Shown piece by piece: positions 18,003 through 29,489 of a stretch of DNA of 64,000 nt (the stretch's first letter is position 1; each line of letters opens with the position of its first letter). Origin of the DNA: Hexactinellida sp. DTS-2022. Its lineage: Eukaryota; Porifera; Hexactinellida. The DNA is taken from contig JAPNXP010000009.1 in assembly GCA_028753945.1 (NCBI GenBank), positions 992,001-1,056,000 of the forward strand, written 5' to 3'. The position numbers and the translations under genes are program-made. The notes beneath the pieces are model-generated. The model was not told where the DNA came from, searched no databases, and worked only from the letters and a program-made list of their open reading frames with translations.

Positions 18003-20298
18003 TCACTGATCAGGGACGGAATTGTTGGCTATGCTCTTATAGTGATCCACCATTATCTTCCAAGCGGAGGGAGCCATGAATCCGTCTGGCGGCTGCTCGC
18101 CACTTCGCGCCAGGGCCCGCATCTTAGTTCCGGAAATGAATTCGAACTCGTCAGCCCTCTGGGGCTCGTAGAACTCCATGCGTTTGTTAACCTTGTTGTA
18201 GGCCGCTACCTTGAAGGGTACTATCTCCAACTGGGTGAGTCCGGGGGAGAGTTTCAGAACGCGCCGTCCGTGGGTCGGGTCGTACAGGTCCCCCGTCCCG
18301 TCCGGATGCGGCACCCCGGCCGGGTCCCGCCCCACGATGTAGAACTTGGCTCCGGCGGCCACCCTCGCCTTGGCGTGCCACTGCACCTCTGTGGGCCCCG
18401 CGTACATCATGGGGGAGGGGAATATGGCCAGCACGGTCCAAGCCGGATCCAACACGCCCTCTCTCAGAACCGCGAGGTGCTGCTGGATGCGCACAGGCAG
18501 AGGCACGTCATCCGACTTAGTCCATCCGCCTATATACAGTATGACGTCACTAACTGCTGCTGAATAATAGTATTTACTCACCCAGAGGATGCAGGAGTAG
18601 CACCGGCTTCTTGTAGCCCTTCTGCAGCAGCTGTTGCTTCGTGTCGTCTATCAAGCACGCGTGTCCGTTGTGAATAGGGTTCCTGAGCTGGAAAGCGAAC
18701 ACTGTGTCTGCCCTCATCTCTTTGAATGTGGCTTTCAGCTCATTCGGCGTTTTCCTGTACTCGTCGAGACCGTCCCCCCACTTCATGCGCTCAAACACCT
18801 AACAAGATAACAAGATAATAAGATGTTAAGAGAACCACGGATAACATCAGTTTATAACTAACATGCACATCTCCCCCTATCAGCCAGTCGCCTGACTGCT
18901 CTAGCATCTCTATGTACGGATGTCCCACATTGGTGGTCCCAAACTGTCGTGCGTACCTCTCCTCCTTGCGATGAGGGAACACCTCTATATCTGTCAGGTA
19001 GGCCACTAGCCTGTCCAGGTAGTAGAGAGCCACTTGTGTCACGCCCCTCTGCTCCAGGGCCTGCTTAGTCTCGCCGCTTATCGGCAGCACGATGGGCACG
19101 GACTGGGAGTAGAAGCCCTGTCCCAGGAGGTTGTTGAAGTGCAGCGTTTGCAGATACTGGTCCTCCCGCATGAACCCGCTCAGGGGGCTAGCCCACCCCT
19201 CAGACAGCACCTGAGACATAGGATATCATGATACCATAGGAGCACATCGGTTGCGTGGGTATCTTATAGGGGTGCAATGCCCCCTAGAAAAACCACTTGC
19301 ACAAAGAAGTTTTAATTTATGCCCCCTTAAGAATTTACATATCCCAGATTGCCGGGAATTGCCACCCGTGTATACAAATCCTGTATGAAACACTGTTGCA
19401 TGGATATCTCACCTGGAGCCACTGCATGTCCAGCCTGTCGATATCGAGTCGCTGCATCAGAGCGGCAGCGCTCAGCTGATCCTTCTTGCCGTCCGCAGCT
19501 ACGAACAGCTCCTTCACTGTCTCCACCGCCTGAGCGGGTATGACGTCATTCGAGGTGAGAAGGTCGATTATCTTCTCCACGCAATCCGGAACACTCAGGT
19601 TGCTAGTGTCTAGTACCAGTGATGGGTTATCCGGAGGCTCGTACGCAGAATCTATTCCTGTGAACCCTTTGATCAGCCCTTCCCGCGCCTTTTTGTATAA
19701 GCCTTTCACGTCTCTCTTCTCGCAAACCTAGAAAGGAAGGATTTATATAATAACGAATTATTTGTTAATTAAAATATCTATAATCTAACCTCAATTGGCG
19801 TGGACAGATATACTTCAAAGAATTTGAGTCCCGAAGATTCGTGAATTTCTTTCGCTTTCAATCTGTCCTTGCGGTACGGACTGATGAAGCTAGCCAGACA
19901 CACCATGCCGGAGTCGGCGAACAGTTTAGAGACCTATATGCACACAGGAAATATAAGTTACAATTCCTAAGCAGCAGATTATCTACCTCGGATATCCTCC
20001 TTATGTTCTCCTCTCTGTCGGCTGGGGAGAACCCCAGATTCTTGTTCAGCCCGGTTCTGATGTTGTCTCCGTCCAGGCCGTAGGAGGGGAGCCCGCGCGA
20101 ACAGAGCATGTTCTCCACTGCGAAAGAGACAGTCGTCTTTCCGGAGCCGGACAGACCCGTGAACCACACGGTGCAACCCGTAAACTTGCCGCGATGTCCG
20201 AACGTCATGGACCGCATGCCGCGGGTCACGTGACCCTCCTGGAAAATAACGTTTGTGGACCTCACAGTTATGTGATCTTGCGAGCTTTCCTGAGCCAT
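18003..20298 (-). CDS. PAPSS: Bifunctional 3'-phosphoadenosine 5'-phosphosulfate synthase
   Basis: Six exons: 20298-19987, 19933-19790, 19727-19413, 19210-18863, 18798-18582, 18529-18003; 620 aa, all phases consistent (introns 52-202 bp). The N-terminal APS kinase half has the P-loop GLSGSGKTT near residue 48, [10 protein letters not shown] and FISPYRKDR. The C-terminal ATP sulfurylase half has [12 protein letters not shown] (the HNGH nucleotide-binding motif), LLLHPLGGWTK across a phase-1 junction, [18 protein letters not shown] and the IVGRDPAG motif. The enzyme makes the sulfate donor PAPS from ATP and sulfate in two steps, feeding sulfotransferases. The kinase-sulfurylase order is that of animal PAPSS. 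No ATG-proximal targeting signal is obvious. Confidence 0.95.
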
Positions 20299-20339
20299 TG
20301 AGCTACCTATGGTGTGTACTACAAGAGCTGTTAGAAAGA

Positions 20340-20535
20340 CAGTCAGGTCTGCTTATTGTGAACAGTTTTTCGTCTGCTTTATATGAAGACTTATTATTAT
20401 TATGAACAAGCCTTATGGTCTCAAATTTAACAACTACATAGGGTACGTATTAAATTGATATCGCTTATTATGAAGTCTCTCTATTATGAACACAATTTTG
20501 GTCCCTTGAATGTTCATAATAAAATAACCTGACTG
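20340..20535. mobile_element. MITE family C (CAGTCAGGT ends)
   Basis: Left end CAGTCAGGTCTGCTTATTGTG-AACAG and right end, reverse-complemented, CAGTCAGGTTATTTTATTATG-AACAT. The interior repeats TTATTATGAA and contains GGTCCCTTGAATG, similar to the GGTCCC motif of families A and B. Next to the PAPSS promoter. Confidence 0.6.
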
Positions 20536-21983
20536 TATATATTGTATTGGGTTGCAGGCAGAGGCGTTGAAAAACAGATTGGGGGCGAACATAATATGGT
20601 CTCATTAGGATGAAAAGCGTCAGTATGTAATAATAATATAATAATATAATAATCACAAGGTTAATCTAAGTAGACATGGATTTCATAGACGAGGGATCGC
20701 AGCGAGCGAGAAAAAAAATTGGGGGTGAAGAGGATTCTCAAATATCATTGAATATTACTAATAATTTTAAGACTACAATATTTTACTGATTTGGGAGATA
20801 AAAATATGGGGTCCACGAAATATTGGGGGGGGGGGGGGGGGGCGAATACCACCTTTGCCCCCTCCCCAAGGATTGGTTTCAGGCTATTTACCCACAATAG
20901 AGTATTGTGAATAATTAGGGCTATATATAGCATTCTACTGGAATACTTATACGTACGTAGAATGCAGCTTCGTGAATACCTAATTTATAGTTGATATGAC
21001 CAGTGTATAACAAATGATTAGAAGTTAATTCGTTGATGAGGAGGAGGCGATACTGCTCTTCGAACCTCGCAAAACTCGAGCTGTAAAACTGTGTGCACAG
21101 CAAATAGAGAGTCTTAATGCAATCTGTAACCGAGTCTAATAGACAATCTACTTAGTTGTGGATTTGCAAGTCGTAAGTTACTATTACATACAATTGATAC
21201 ATGCATTATATCGTTGATATGGTTTTATTCGTGTATCGAAGGGGTTTGCAAACTTTTCGAAAATAATACCTGACGGACAGTGACGGTCCATATACTGGAA
21301 TTATCTCACTTAACCTTTTGAGCTCAACCCCAAACAGTAATTACTGTCCCATTGCTGTTATAGCAATAATATATAATATGTTGTTGCGGCCCCTAGAGGA
21401 TCACGAACCCCAGTTTGAGAACCACTGAGTGTATTGAAATATCGGAACAGTATTCAGAATAAAGAGAACTATTTGCCAACAAAGAGAAAAACACAAATCA
21501 GTTGCTTTTTAGAATTTTTAACTACTAGGTCCCTAGCATTTGGGAAAGCCTAAGTTGATACAAGTTATAGATACAGACAATAATACATATTTATATTATT
21601 GAATACGTTGATTTCATAATACGGACAAGTAACATATATAATGTAACACCGCATTAACTCATTACAATAAGTAGAAGCTGCGGTAGGTATGAATAAAATC
21701 CATAAAATGGATCTAAGGATGTAACATTTAATCAATCATAAGTTTATACACTAATATTGAGCAAAGATTATTTATTAATTTATTGATACGTTGTAAATCT
21801 GACTCTCGGTCTCCTATTATTAGCACTACGCTCAGTAGAGAGTGAATAGCTACGGCTCTACTTATTAAGAAGCTCAATAATAGGACGAGAGACAAATTTA
21901 TTAATTGGCAGGATATTGTGCTCGTAAGACACCTCTAAATATTGTATATTGCACGCAGGCAAATCCTGAATAACTATATTCAG
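20536..21983. other. Gene-free, repeat-like spacer
   Basis: AT-rich with GC-richer scraps (20560-20720, 20810-20880) and an 18-bp guanine run at 20825-20842. Near 21380-21427 a segment ends CCCAGTTTGAGAACCACTG, resembling a hAT-type terminus. I see no gene of believable length. Confidence 0.5.
20825..20842 (+). repeat. Poly-G run
   Basis: Eighteen consecutive G in an otherwise AT-rich spacer; potential G-quadruplex. Homopolymer length may also be affected by sequencing error. Confidence 0.8.
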
Positions 21984-24900
21984 TCACGAGACACCATGGA
22001 TCATTTTATCCTCTTCTAACTCGATCTTTCGCCGCAGTATTTGTTCGTTTTTAGCGATAATATCTTTGATCTTTAAGTTAAGTTTGTATTCTTCGTCGCT
22101 GTTGCTATGGGAACTTGTACGCCATCGTTTGTAAACGTTCCTATCCTGGAACTCGTGTCCCCTGTCCCCTTTCCAGTATCCAGCCTCGCTCTTCTGATAG
22201 TGCATGTGGGGGAGGGGCCCTAGTCTGTCGGCCAAGCGAGCCGAAACCGTCCGGCTGCTGGAAGGGGACTCCTCTCGGTGTTTCCGCCGATCGTGGTCTT
22301 TTTCCGCCCTACAAGAAATTCGAATTTCATTTCTATTTCGATAATACGCAGTAAACTAAATACAACACTCCTGATAGGAAATATTTGTGTCAAAATTTGC
22401 TGTTTTCTAGCAACCGATTTCAGGTTATTTGTATAATTTAACTATTCCACTATGTCAATTCTCCTATTATAACCAAAATAAGATAGCAGCGATGGCCACA
22501 GCCGATTCAACAGAGGGGATACTCTACGGCAGCGCCCAGGCCCTCAAGCTAGAGCTCGTTGGGACGCTGTCCGGACACGAAGATAGGGTGTGGTGCGTTA
22601 CCTGGAGTCCCAAAGGGAACCTCCTAGCCAGCTGTGGAGCAGACAAGACGATTAGGATTTGGGCAAAGGAAGACGGGAAGATGGTAAAGTTAAACTTATA
22701 AATATATATATTTAATGTTTGACAAATAACTGAAATATATATGAGCTAACATTTTGTTACAAAATCGAATAATACTATAATTGTAATGCAAGTTCTGTAG
22801 TAATATAATAAGAAAACATAACTTGAGACATTGAGATCTTGTAATACTTGTATCCATTTGTGGTTGTGTTTAGGTTTGTAGAAGTATTCTTAGCGGAGAG
22901 CACAACCGCACAATTCGCTCTGTTTCGTTCTCCCCCTGCGGGAACCTTCTGGCGAGCTGCAGCTTCGACGCGACCTGTTGCATCTGGGACCGCAGCAAGA
23001 GCGGGGAATTCGAGCTGATAGCAACTCTAGAGGGACACGAGAACGAAGTGAAGTGGGCTAAGTGGTCTTCCTGTGGAGAGTTTATAGCCACTTGCAGTCG
23101 AGACAAGTCGGTGTGGGTGTGGGAGGTAGGTCGAAGTCCAAATAAATTATCCATAAATGTATAAATTCAAGAAATTATATCAAATCTCTAGAACTGCCTT
23201 CAAAGTTTGAATATCCAACTTAGCTCAGCGAGAGAATTATCAGTCTTCAGAGTTGATATAATTAAAACAATCTTAGTGGCCAAAAATACAAATGAGCAAA
23301 TGCATCACTGAGTGAACCTAAAAAAAACTTGTAAATTCCTATGTACCTATCATTCCTATTTATCGACAGACAAGCGAGGATGGTAGCGAGTACGAGTGCT
23401 GTGGAGTGCTGACAAACCACACCCAGGATGTTAAGCAGGTGCTTTGGCATCCCAGCATGGAGCTGCTGGTGTCGGCGAGCTACGACAACAAAATAAATCT
23501 ATTCACCCAGGATGAGACTGACTGGAGTCTTCAGCAGTCACTGACAGGACACGACTGTACTGTGTGGGCAATATCATTCGACGCTGCAGGTAATTCCTTC
23601 CACTCCCGTATAGTATAATAAATATACTCTCTCTTGTAATGAGTCTACAATACTGCTTGCTACTCATCTGTTCACTCAGTGCTTGTTTGTAGTCTATAAT
23701 AAGCCTGCCTGTAGGGAGACAACTGGTATCGTGTAGCGCTGACAAGACGCTGAGGATATGGGAGCTATCCGGGCCGATGGAGAAGACAGGAGTCTGGAAA
23801 TGCACTATGACTATCTCGGGAGATCATCCGCGGATTATATACAGCGTAGACTGGTGCAGGAATAGTGGGATGATAGCCACAGGGTGTGAAGATGACGTAA
23901 TCCGTGTGTACACCCAGGATACCGAAGGGGGAATAGGAATGAGTCTGAGTGTGGTGAGGGAGCAGGCGCATGAGAAAGACGTGAACTGCGTGAGCTGGAA
24001 CCCAAAGGAAACAGGGGCGTTGGCCTCGTGCTCTGACGACAGGAGTATCAAGCTCTGGCAGGTTGAGACAGCCAATGAAGTCAAATTATTCTAGCCAATT
24101 AATACTGAACTCTTCTAAATTCATATAATATAAACAATTGGAAATAAGTATATTTCGATACATGAATCAGTTCTATGAAATAACGCCATGGAAGTTGGCC
24201 TCCGACACTAAGCGCCTTTGGCCTCTCCTCCACTGACCAATACTCACCATTGATCGTCATCCTTCCTGTAGAATGCGCCGAAACCTGAGTTATCCGTCTT
24301 CTGCGGCTTTCCGGAGTCGCCTTCGTACTTGGAAGGCCGCTTCTGCGGATAGCTCTCCTTCTGGTGGTACTGGTTGGGATATCCGCCGCCGCTGCCTCTG
24401 GAGGGGTAGCTGCTTCTCGGCTGGGAGCTGTAGCTGCCTCGCGGGTGCGGAGAATAGTTGTTGTAGTTCCCTCTCGACTGTGACTGTGAGTAGTTGTAAG
24501 TGCTCTTGTGCTGTGGATAGCTGTTGTAGCTCTTGTGGGGAGACGTGTTGTAGGTGCTGCTGGAGTGGTTGTAGCGACTTCTGCCGCCCTGAGGCGCGAA
24601 GGAGTTGCCCCGGTAGCCGGAGGCCCGCTGACTGGTGTGCTCGTACGAGTACGCGTGTCCGTGAGTGGTGTGTGATTGCTGGGAAAAGCTGGAGCGGGGG
24701 TAGCGCGAGGAGCTGGGCCGCGAGTGCGTGTAGCGGTCCGAATGGGAATGGGGGCGCGAGTAGGACTGGGGGGTGCGCTCCCGCTCTTTAACGACAGGGT
24801 TCCCAAAGTAGCAGAACGCATCTGTGTTACGGACTTCCGGCGGGACTTCTGTAAAGGGGGCATAGTCTGGGTCGAACTCGTCTAAAAGAATAACAATAAT

Positions 24901-27900
24901 AACATAAAACTGAATTGGTATCAGTGAGGTCTCGTTATAAGGAAGTGCTTGGGACCTGTAAATTTTTTCGTTATAAGCGGAATATAATTAATGCATTTTG
25001 TGCTCTGGGGGAAAATCTCCATTTAGTTATAAGCGGTTATTTTCGTTACATCCAATTCCGTAAATTACAAGTTAACTATAAAGAAGGCTAAGCACCTGTT
25101 GATGAATTCTTATATTTCCTGGGCACCGGCGAGTCCGAGGCTACCTTCCCTTTCTTCCGCTTGCTGCTCTGTCTGGGGTTCTGCGTGGGGGTGGGGGAGC
25201 GGGAGACGGAGAGGGACTGCATGGAGGGGGAGCTGGGGGTCTGGCGGGGCCTCCGCCGTCTGGGCTTCCTCTCTCGGGTGGGGGTGGTGGAGGAAGTGGT
25301 GCTGTTGTGGGAACGGGAACGCGACCGAGACCTGCAAACAGTAATCAAGATAAACAATTGCTGGCAAACTAATGTTTGTATGTAGGGGAGGGAACGAGCA
25401 GGAAAACACTCTGTTAGCCTGTCAGTGTCTCCACATATGTAGGAGGATTAGGCGGCTGTAATATCAGTGTAATACACAGCATTGCAACCCTCCAAGGATA
25501 TAAGTCGATAAAAAGTAGTTTTAAGTTTTAAGTTTTAACCAATATTATTTTAAATATAGATTATGTAGAAATTCCAACTAATTAGTTCCCATGGCGTCCC
25601 AAGATTCGGTATGGCTATTCGGCTACGGGTCCCTAATCTGGAAGCCGGACATAGAGTACATGCAGAGAGTGCGGGGGCGGGTGAGGGGGTACGTGCGGAG
25701 GTTCTGGCAAGCGTCCACGGACCACAGGGGGGTCCCCGGGGCCCCGGGACGGGTGGCGACGCTGGTGGAGGCAGAGGGGGAGGAGGTGTGGGGGTTCGCA
25801 TTCGAGATTAGCGGTGAGACGAAGAGAACGGTGTTTGCTGATCTACAGGTGCGGGAGAAGTGCGGATACGAGCTGCTGGGGGTGCGGTTCCTCCCGGAGC
25901 GGGGCGAGGAGACCGCCGCGCTCTGCTACAGGGGGACCAGGGATAACCCGGAGTTCCTGAGACACGAGGAGATGCCACGGACAGCAGAGGTGATAGCCGT
26001 CTCTGTTGGGCCCAGCGGGACTAACCGGGAGTACCTGGAGATGCTGACGCGAGCAGTGGAAGAGTTCTTTCCAGAGGAGAGGGACCAGTACCTGAGGGAG
26101 CTCTCTGATCTGGTGAGAAGCGTGGTAGAGGGACAGAGAGGACAGAAACCAAGCGCTCACTGAATTTTTGTAATAAATATTCACTAGTGTGTATACTATA
26201 GTATAATATGAATGTAATGTGTACTGACCTCTGTGATTGTATTGACTGTGAGCTGGACTTGGTCCAGGAGCCGGAGCGGGAGCCCCTGGAGGCGGTGTAG
26301 GAGGAGGAGCGACTCGGACTGGCTGTGGCCGTGGCCGTTCTGCTGCTGAGAGAGGGACTGGTGTCTCGACAGGAGCTCTTGTCCGGTTCCATCTTGTCCG
26401 ACTCTTCCGGGGTGTCTTCCATGGGCTCCGGGTCGGACTCCGACAGGTCGATGTGTTCGGGCTCCAGCTCTTCTGTCGGCTCTGTTCTAGACATCGAGTC
26501 GGGGGTGGGGACGTCCTTGGGGAAATGCATGAAAGAGCCAGGCTTGACTGTCATAGAGGGGACACTCATAAACCCCGAGTGCGACTTCTCAGAGACCGGC
26601 GATCTCGTGTTGTCAGTGGGAGTCTGTGTCTCTGTTCCGAGACTAGAAGGGGAGGGCTGGACCGGAGTTCTTTGGAGATCGTGTGACACTCGCTGAGTGA
26701 GAGAAATGTCAGGCGACATCAATCCTATGAGCTCCAGAGAAGACATCATTGTCTTAGCAGAGGACATGGGCAGGGTGATGGGAGTGGGAGGGACGGGAGG
26801 GTTGTTCTTAGAGGCGCTCATAGCTTCAGCTCTAAAGGAGTATACAATCTAAAGTAAATTATACGTCTAAATCAAAGTAACTACTTGAATATATTTAGAG
26901 AAACGGTATTGTAATAATGAATAAGAATTATAGAATTATCTATTTGAAGATATTCAATATTTGACTAGTCACCATATATTACGTATATAAGAATATAATA
27001 TGAGATTCCAGCTGTGTAATTGTGTATGAATAATAAGAGCTAATTACAGACAAATATCCAAACCTGCTAATTTGCTGTGAAATATAGGTATTATAAACGA
27101 GTAGAAGTATTATAGAAGCTAAATTAGGTTGATACACAGTATGCAAGCATAGAGTTCATGGTCTATTAATAAGCTGCATTGACTCATAGAGCAAGCTATG
27201 AACTGATTAAATACTAAGCAAGGAAAATCTATACAACAAAACAAGATGAATGAAATGCTCTATTGGATAACTTAGAAGTGTATATCAACGTGACACTCAG
27301 ATTTATTTGTACAGTATACAAAAGTTAATATTATAACGAAGTTACGAAAAAGTACGTAGTACAAAGTAGTAATTGATTTAGGTACTGTAAATGAACAGAA
27401 CTGCAAGCCTTTGAGAATGGTCTAATACTATTATTAGCAAATTTTCTGGTCCCAACTTAATTAAGCCATAGCCATCCTTCTAAAAACACCTTACCAGTTC
27501 TTATAGGGGGGGGGGTTAACTTTCCGAAAGAGCATTTTAATTATCAGAAAATAGTATATTCTATGAATGTAATACGAACAATGCAAGAGACTAGCGAGCA
27601 TTTGATAGTCAGTACATATACTAAGGCTCTGGTATCATAATTTACCTAGGGATAAGCACCTGAATCTCAGTGCAGTGATAAGGCTCGAGTTAAGAGCTGC
27701 GGTTAAACGGGCCCTATGGCAGCCTTATAATATTTAACAACCTTAAATATCGTGTATCGTAGAGGAAACAATGCATAACAATACCCACCTAATTTTCGCT
27801 TGTCTCTCAGCTCTCCGCTTCAACCTGGCCTCCTCTCTTCTCCCAAATATATCATTCATAGACTTGCTAACTTCCTGCGTGCTGCCCGGCCTAACTCCAG

Positions 27901-28678
27901 GCTTCAGACGAGACGCAGTGTTCAGTGTAGTGAAATTCTTCCTTGTTTCCGTTTGAATGTTCTGAGATAGCATTGCATTTCTGGAAACAATTGATTGAGA
28001 GTCTCCCACTGCCACTCTAATTCTTGGCCTATTGTCTCTGATTAAAAGTTGGTTGGCTTGAATTTTAATTTTGGGTCTTGTCTCTCCTGTGTCTACTTTG
28101 ACAGGGACGGAGGGCTCTGTCCTATCCATCACCGGGGCATTCACTGTTCTGACAAGAATCCTTCTCTCCACTGGGTTGCGAACAGGCTTGTTCTCTGTGC
28201 TCTGAGCCACGGAGTTCTCTGCTACACCGAGTTTTGTGGAATCAGCTGACGCATTGGCACCAGTGACACGCGGGTCGGAGGGCTGAGGTGTCAAGTTCTG
28301 TTCTGGGGACTGCCGAGTCTGCGAGGGGCTCTCTTCCTCCAGGTGGGTCGCGTCGGGAGGGACGGGGGTATCTATCTTGGGGGGGCGGAGGAGACACGTG
28401 GTTTGTACCTGCGCTGGGTCTGTGGGCGTAGGCTGTGTGCCAGATAACTCTACTGGGCGGTGTTCCTTGGAATCTGACTCAGGTCCATGCGACTCGCTTC
28501 GAGCCTGTTCCCGACAGTTCAGTTCAATTTGCTGGTTCTCGCTTGCCTCAGCTTGTGTTGCAGAGTTGGTTTCCTTTCCCGCTGTCGGAGAGACTTCGGG
28601 TGTGGAGGGGGCTTGTAACACAACGGCAGGCTGTTGGATAACAATTGGGGCCTTCAAAGCCACACATTTATTTGACAT
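21984..28678 (-). CDS. Unrecognised RS-rich nuclear-type protein, host of two nested genes
   Basis: Five exons: 28678-27789, 26831-26229, 25331-25096, 24881-24248, 22308-21984; 895 aa, with phases 2, 2, 1, 2 all matching across consensus GT-AG junctions. Exon 1 is acidic, Pro/Ser/Thr-rich and ends in a basic helix ([18 protein letters not shown]). Exons 2-3 carry Ser/Arg runs ([25 protein letters not shown]) and a basic [11 protein letters not shown] patch. Exon 4 opens with a well-formed block [18 protein letters not shown] then a Tyr/Ser/Gly/Arg-rich stretch. Exon 5 has a block [19 protein letters not shown] and a charged helix. I do not recognise the family; composition suggests RNA processing or chromatin. 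The exon 4-5 junction forms a Trp codon. Introns 2 and 4 contain ChaC and CIAO1 on the opposite strand. Confidence 0.65.
22492..24094 (+). CDS. CIAO1: Cytosolic iron-sulfur assembly WD40 protein CIAO1
   Basis: Four exons, 22492-22683, 22874-23125, 23370-23589, 23715-24094; 347 aa, phases 0, 0, 1. It forms a seven-bladed WD40 propeller: repeats read [87 protein letters not shown] and [14 protein letters not shown], each followed by IRIW, CIWD or similar. The VK(W)A/VLWHP pattern is characteristic of CIAO1/Cia1. With MMS19 and FAM96B it transfers 4Fe-4S clusters to cytosolic and nuclear targets such as helicases and polymerases. ATG at 22492 starts MATAD; upstream in-frame codons reach back to 22429 but look like leader. 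The gene lies inside intron 4 of the antisense RS-rich gene. Confidence 0.93.
24917..25085. mobile_element. Degenerate MITE in RS-rich gene intron 3
   Basis: Contains GAGGTCTCGTTATAAGGAAG, three further GTTATAAG(C)GG motifs and TGGGACCTG, the same vocabulary as families A-C (CTCGTTATA, GGTCCC). Ends are worn, so family membership is tentative. Confidence 0.4.
25591..26163 (+). CDS. CHAC2: ChaC-type gamma-glutamylcyclotransferase
   Basis: Single exon, 190 aa. The N-terminal [13 protein letters not shown] contains the GYGSL substrate-binding loop of the gamma-glutamylcyclotransferase fold. Further on are [18 protein letters not shown] and PGRVATLV, then [18 protein letters not shown] and a C-terminal helix [14 protein letters not shown], all as in ChaC proteins. 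ChaC enzymes cleave glutathione to 5-oxoproline and Cys-Gly in the cytosol. Length and the simple architecture suit CHAC2, the housekeeping form, better than stress-induced CHAC1; the choice is tentative. The catalytic Glu is expected within the [20 protein letters not shown] region to REEGG-like downstream part and I could not assign it with certainty. It lies inside intron 2 of the antisense RS-rich gene. Confidence 0.9.
   Translation: MASQDSVWLFGYGSLIWKPDIEYMQRVRGRVRGYVRRFWQASTDHRGVPGAPGRVATLVEAEGEEVWGFAFEISGETKRTVFADLQVREKCGYELLGVRFLPERGEETAALCYRGTRDNPEFLRHEEMPRTAEVIAVSVGPSGTNREYLEMLTRAVEEFFPEERDQYLRELSDLVRSVVEGQRGQKPSAH
26832..27788. other. Intron 1 of the RS-rich gene
   Basis: 957 bp, AT-rich, including a G10 run near 27507. 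No coding exon or clear transposon ends seen. Confidence 0.5.
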
Positions 28679-29489
28679 ACTTCACTAACCAATAGCTAAT
28701 CACTAATAAACCATTATCAGTAGTTAGTGAATCAGAATAGACAATATGGGTTATTGTTATGAGATTTAATTGTAGCAGCAAAGTCGTTAGTGGCGCATAT
28801 AGAAATAGATGCAATTTGTACAATAATAAACCTAATAAATCCTAGGGGTATACACCTACAAAATGCAATTTATGGTTACAACTTTAGGTATTTTTGGTGG
28901 AGCTGGGCTTGTGGTTTAATCATAGCTTTTCTGGTCACAAGATTGCGTATAAAGGGTTGAACAAAAGCCAACTTGAACGCGGATAACATATACATTGTTC
29001 GACCCCCTTAAAAGCATTTTTAAATTGACACCTGGTATGTGATATATGTTTTGGATTAGCCGAATAAATGTTGACGGTCCCGTTGCACTAACGAGAACTG
29101 ACTGTATATTGTCAACCTTCAAATTATTTGGAATAAAAGTAGTCAATACCCATTCAAAAATCAAACTCAGATGAATGGAAGAAGCTGTAAAGTTTGATAT
29201 TTTTAAACCTTAAGAAAGTTAATTAAATATATAAATTCCGCTATGTAGGAGTGCCAATACAATAAGGTATATTTAGACTAGTGTGGGAAGTTCTAATACG
29301 ATGTAGCGAATAGAGCAGAGGGAGGCAATTACCTGTAGTTATATTTAGTCTGCAAAGTATATTTAGATGGGCCATTGTTTGAGTTAACAATCGTTAACTA
29401 CGCAATATGGAAAGATTTTGAATAAAAAGGAGTTCGGTTGTTATCCCGAATAAGTTCAGGCATTGAGAAGTAAGAATTGAAGAAATAGA
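28679..29489. other. Divergent intergenic region with a degraded family A MITE
   Basis: Lies between divergent starts of the RS-rich gene and the BTB gene. At ~28970-29107 a worn element ends GACGGTCCCGTTGCACTAACGAG followed by AACTGACTGTA and has the internal TTAAAAGCATTTTTAAATTGAC of family A. Nothing else recognised. Confidence 0.45.

Noticed and set aside
20825-20842. Poly-G tract as telomere or transposon end
   Set aside because: A single homopolymer without repeat structure or terminal inverted repeats.
24273-24791. 172-codon plus-strand frame, Cys/Ser-rich
   Set aside because: Antisense to exon 4 of the RS-rich gene; Cys codons arise from reading the Tyr/Ser-rich repeat backwards.
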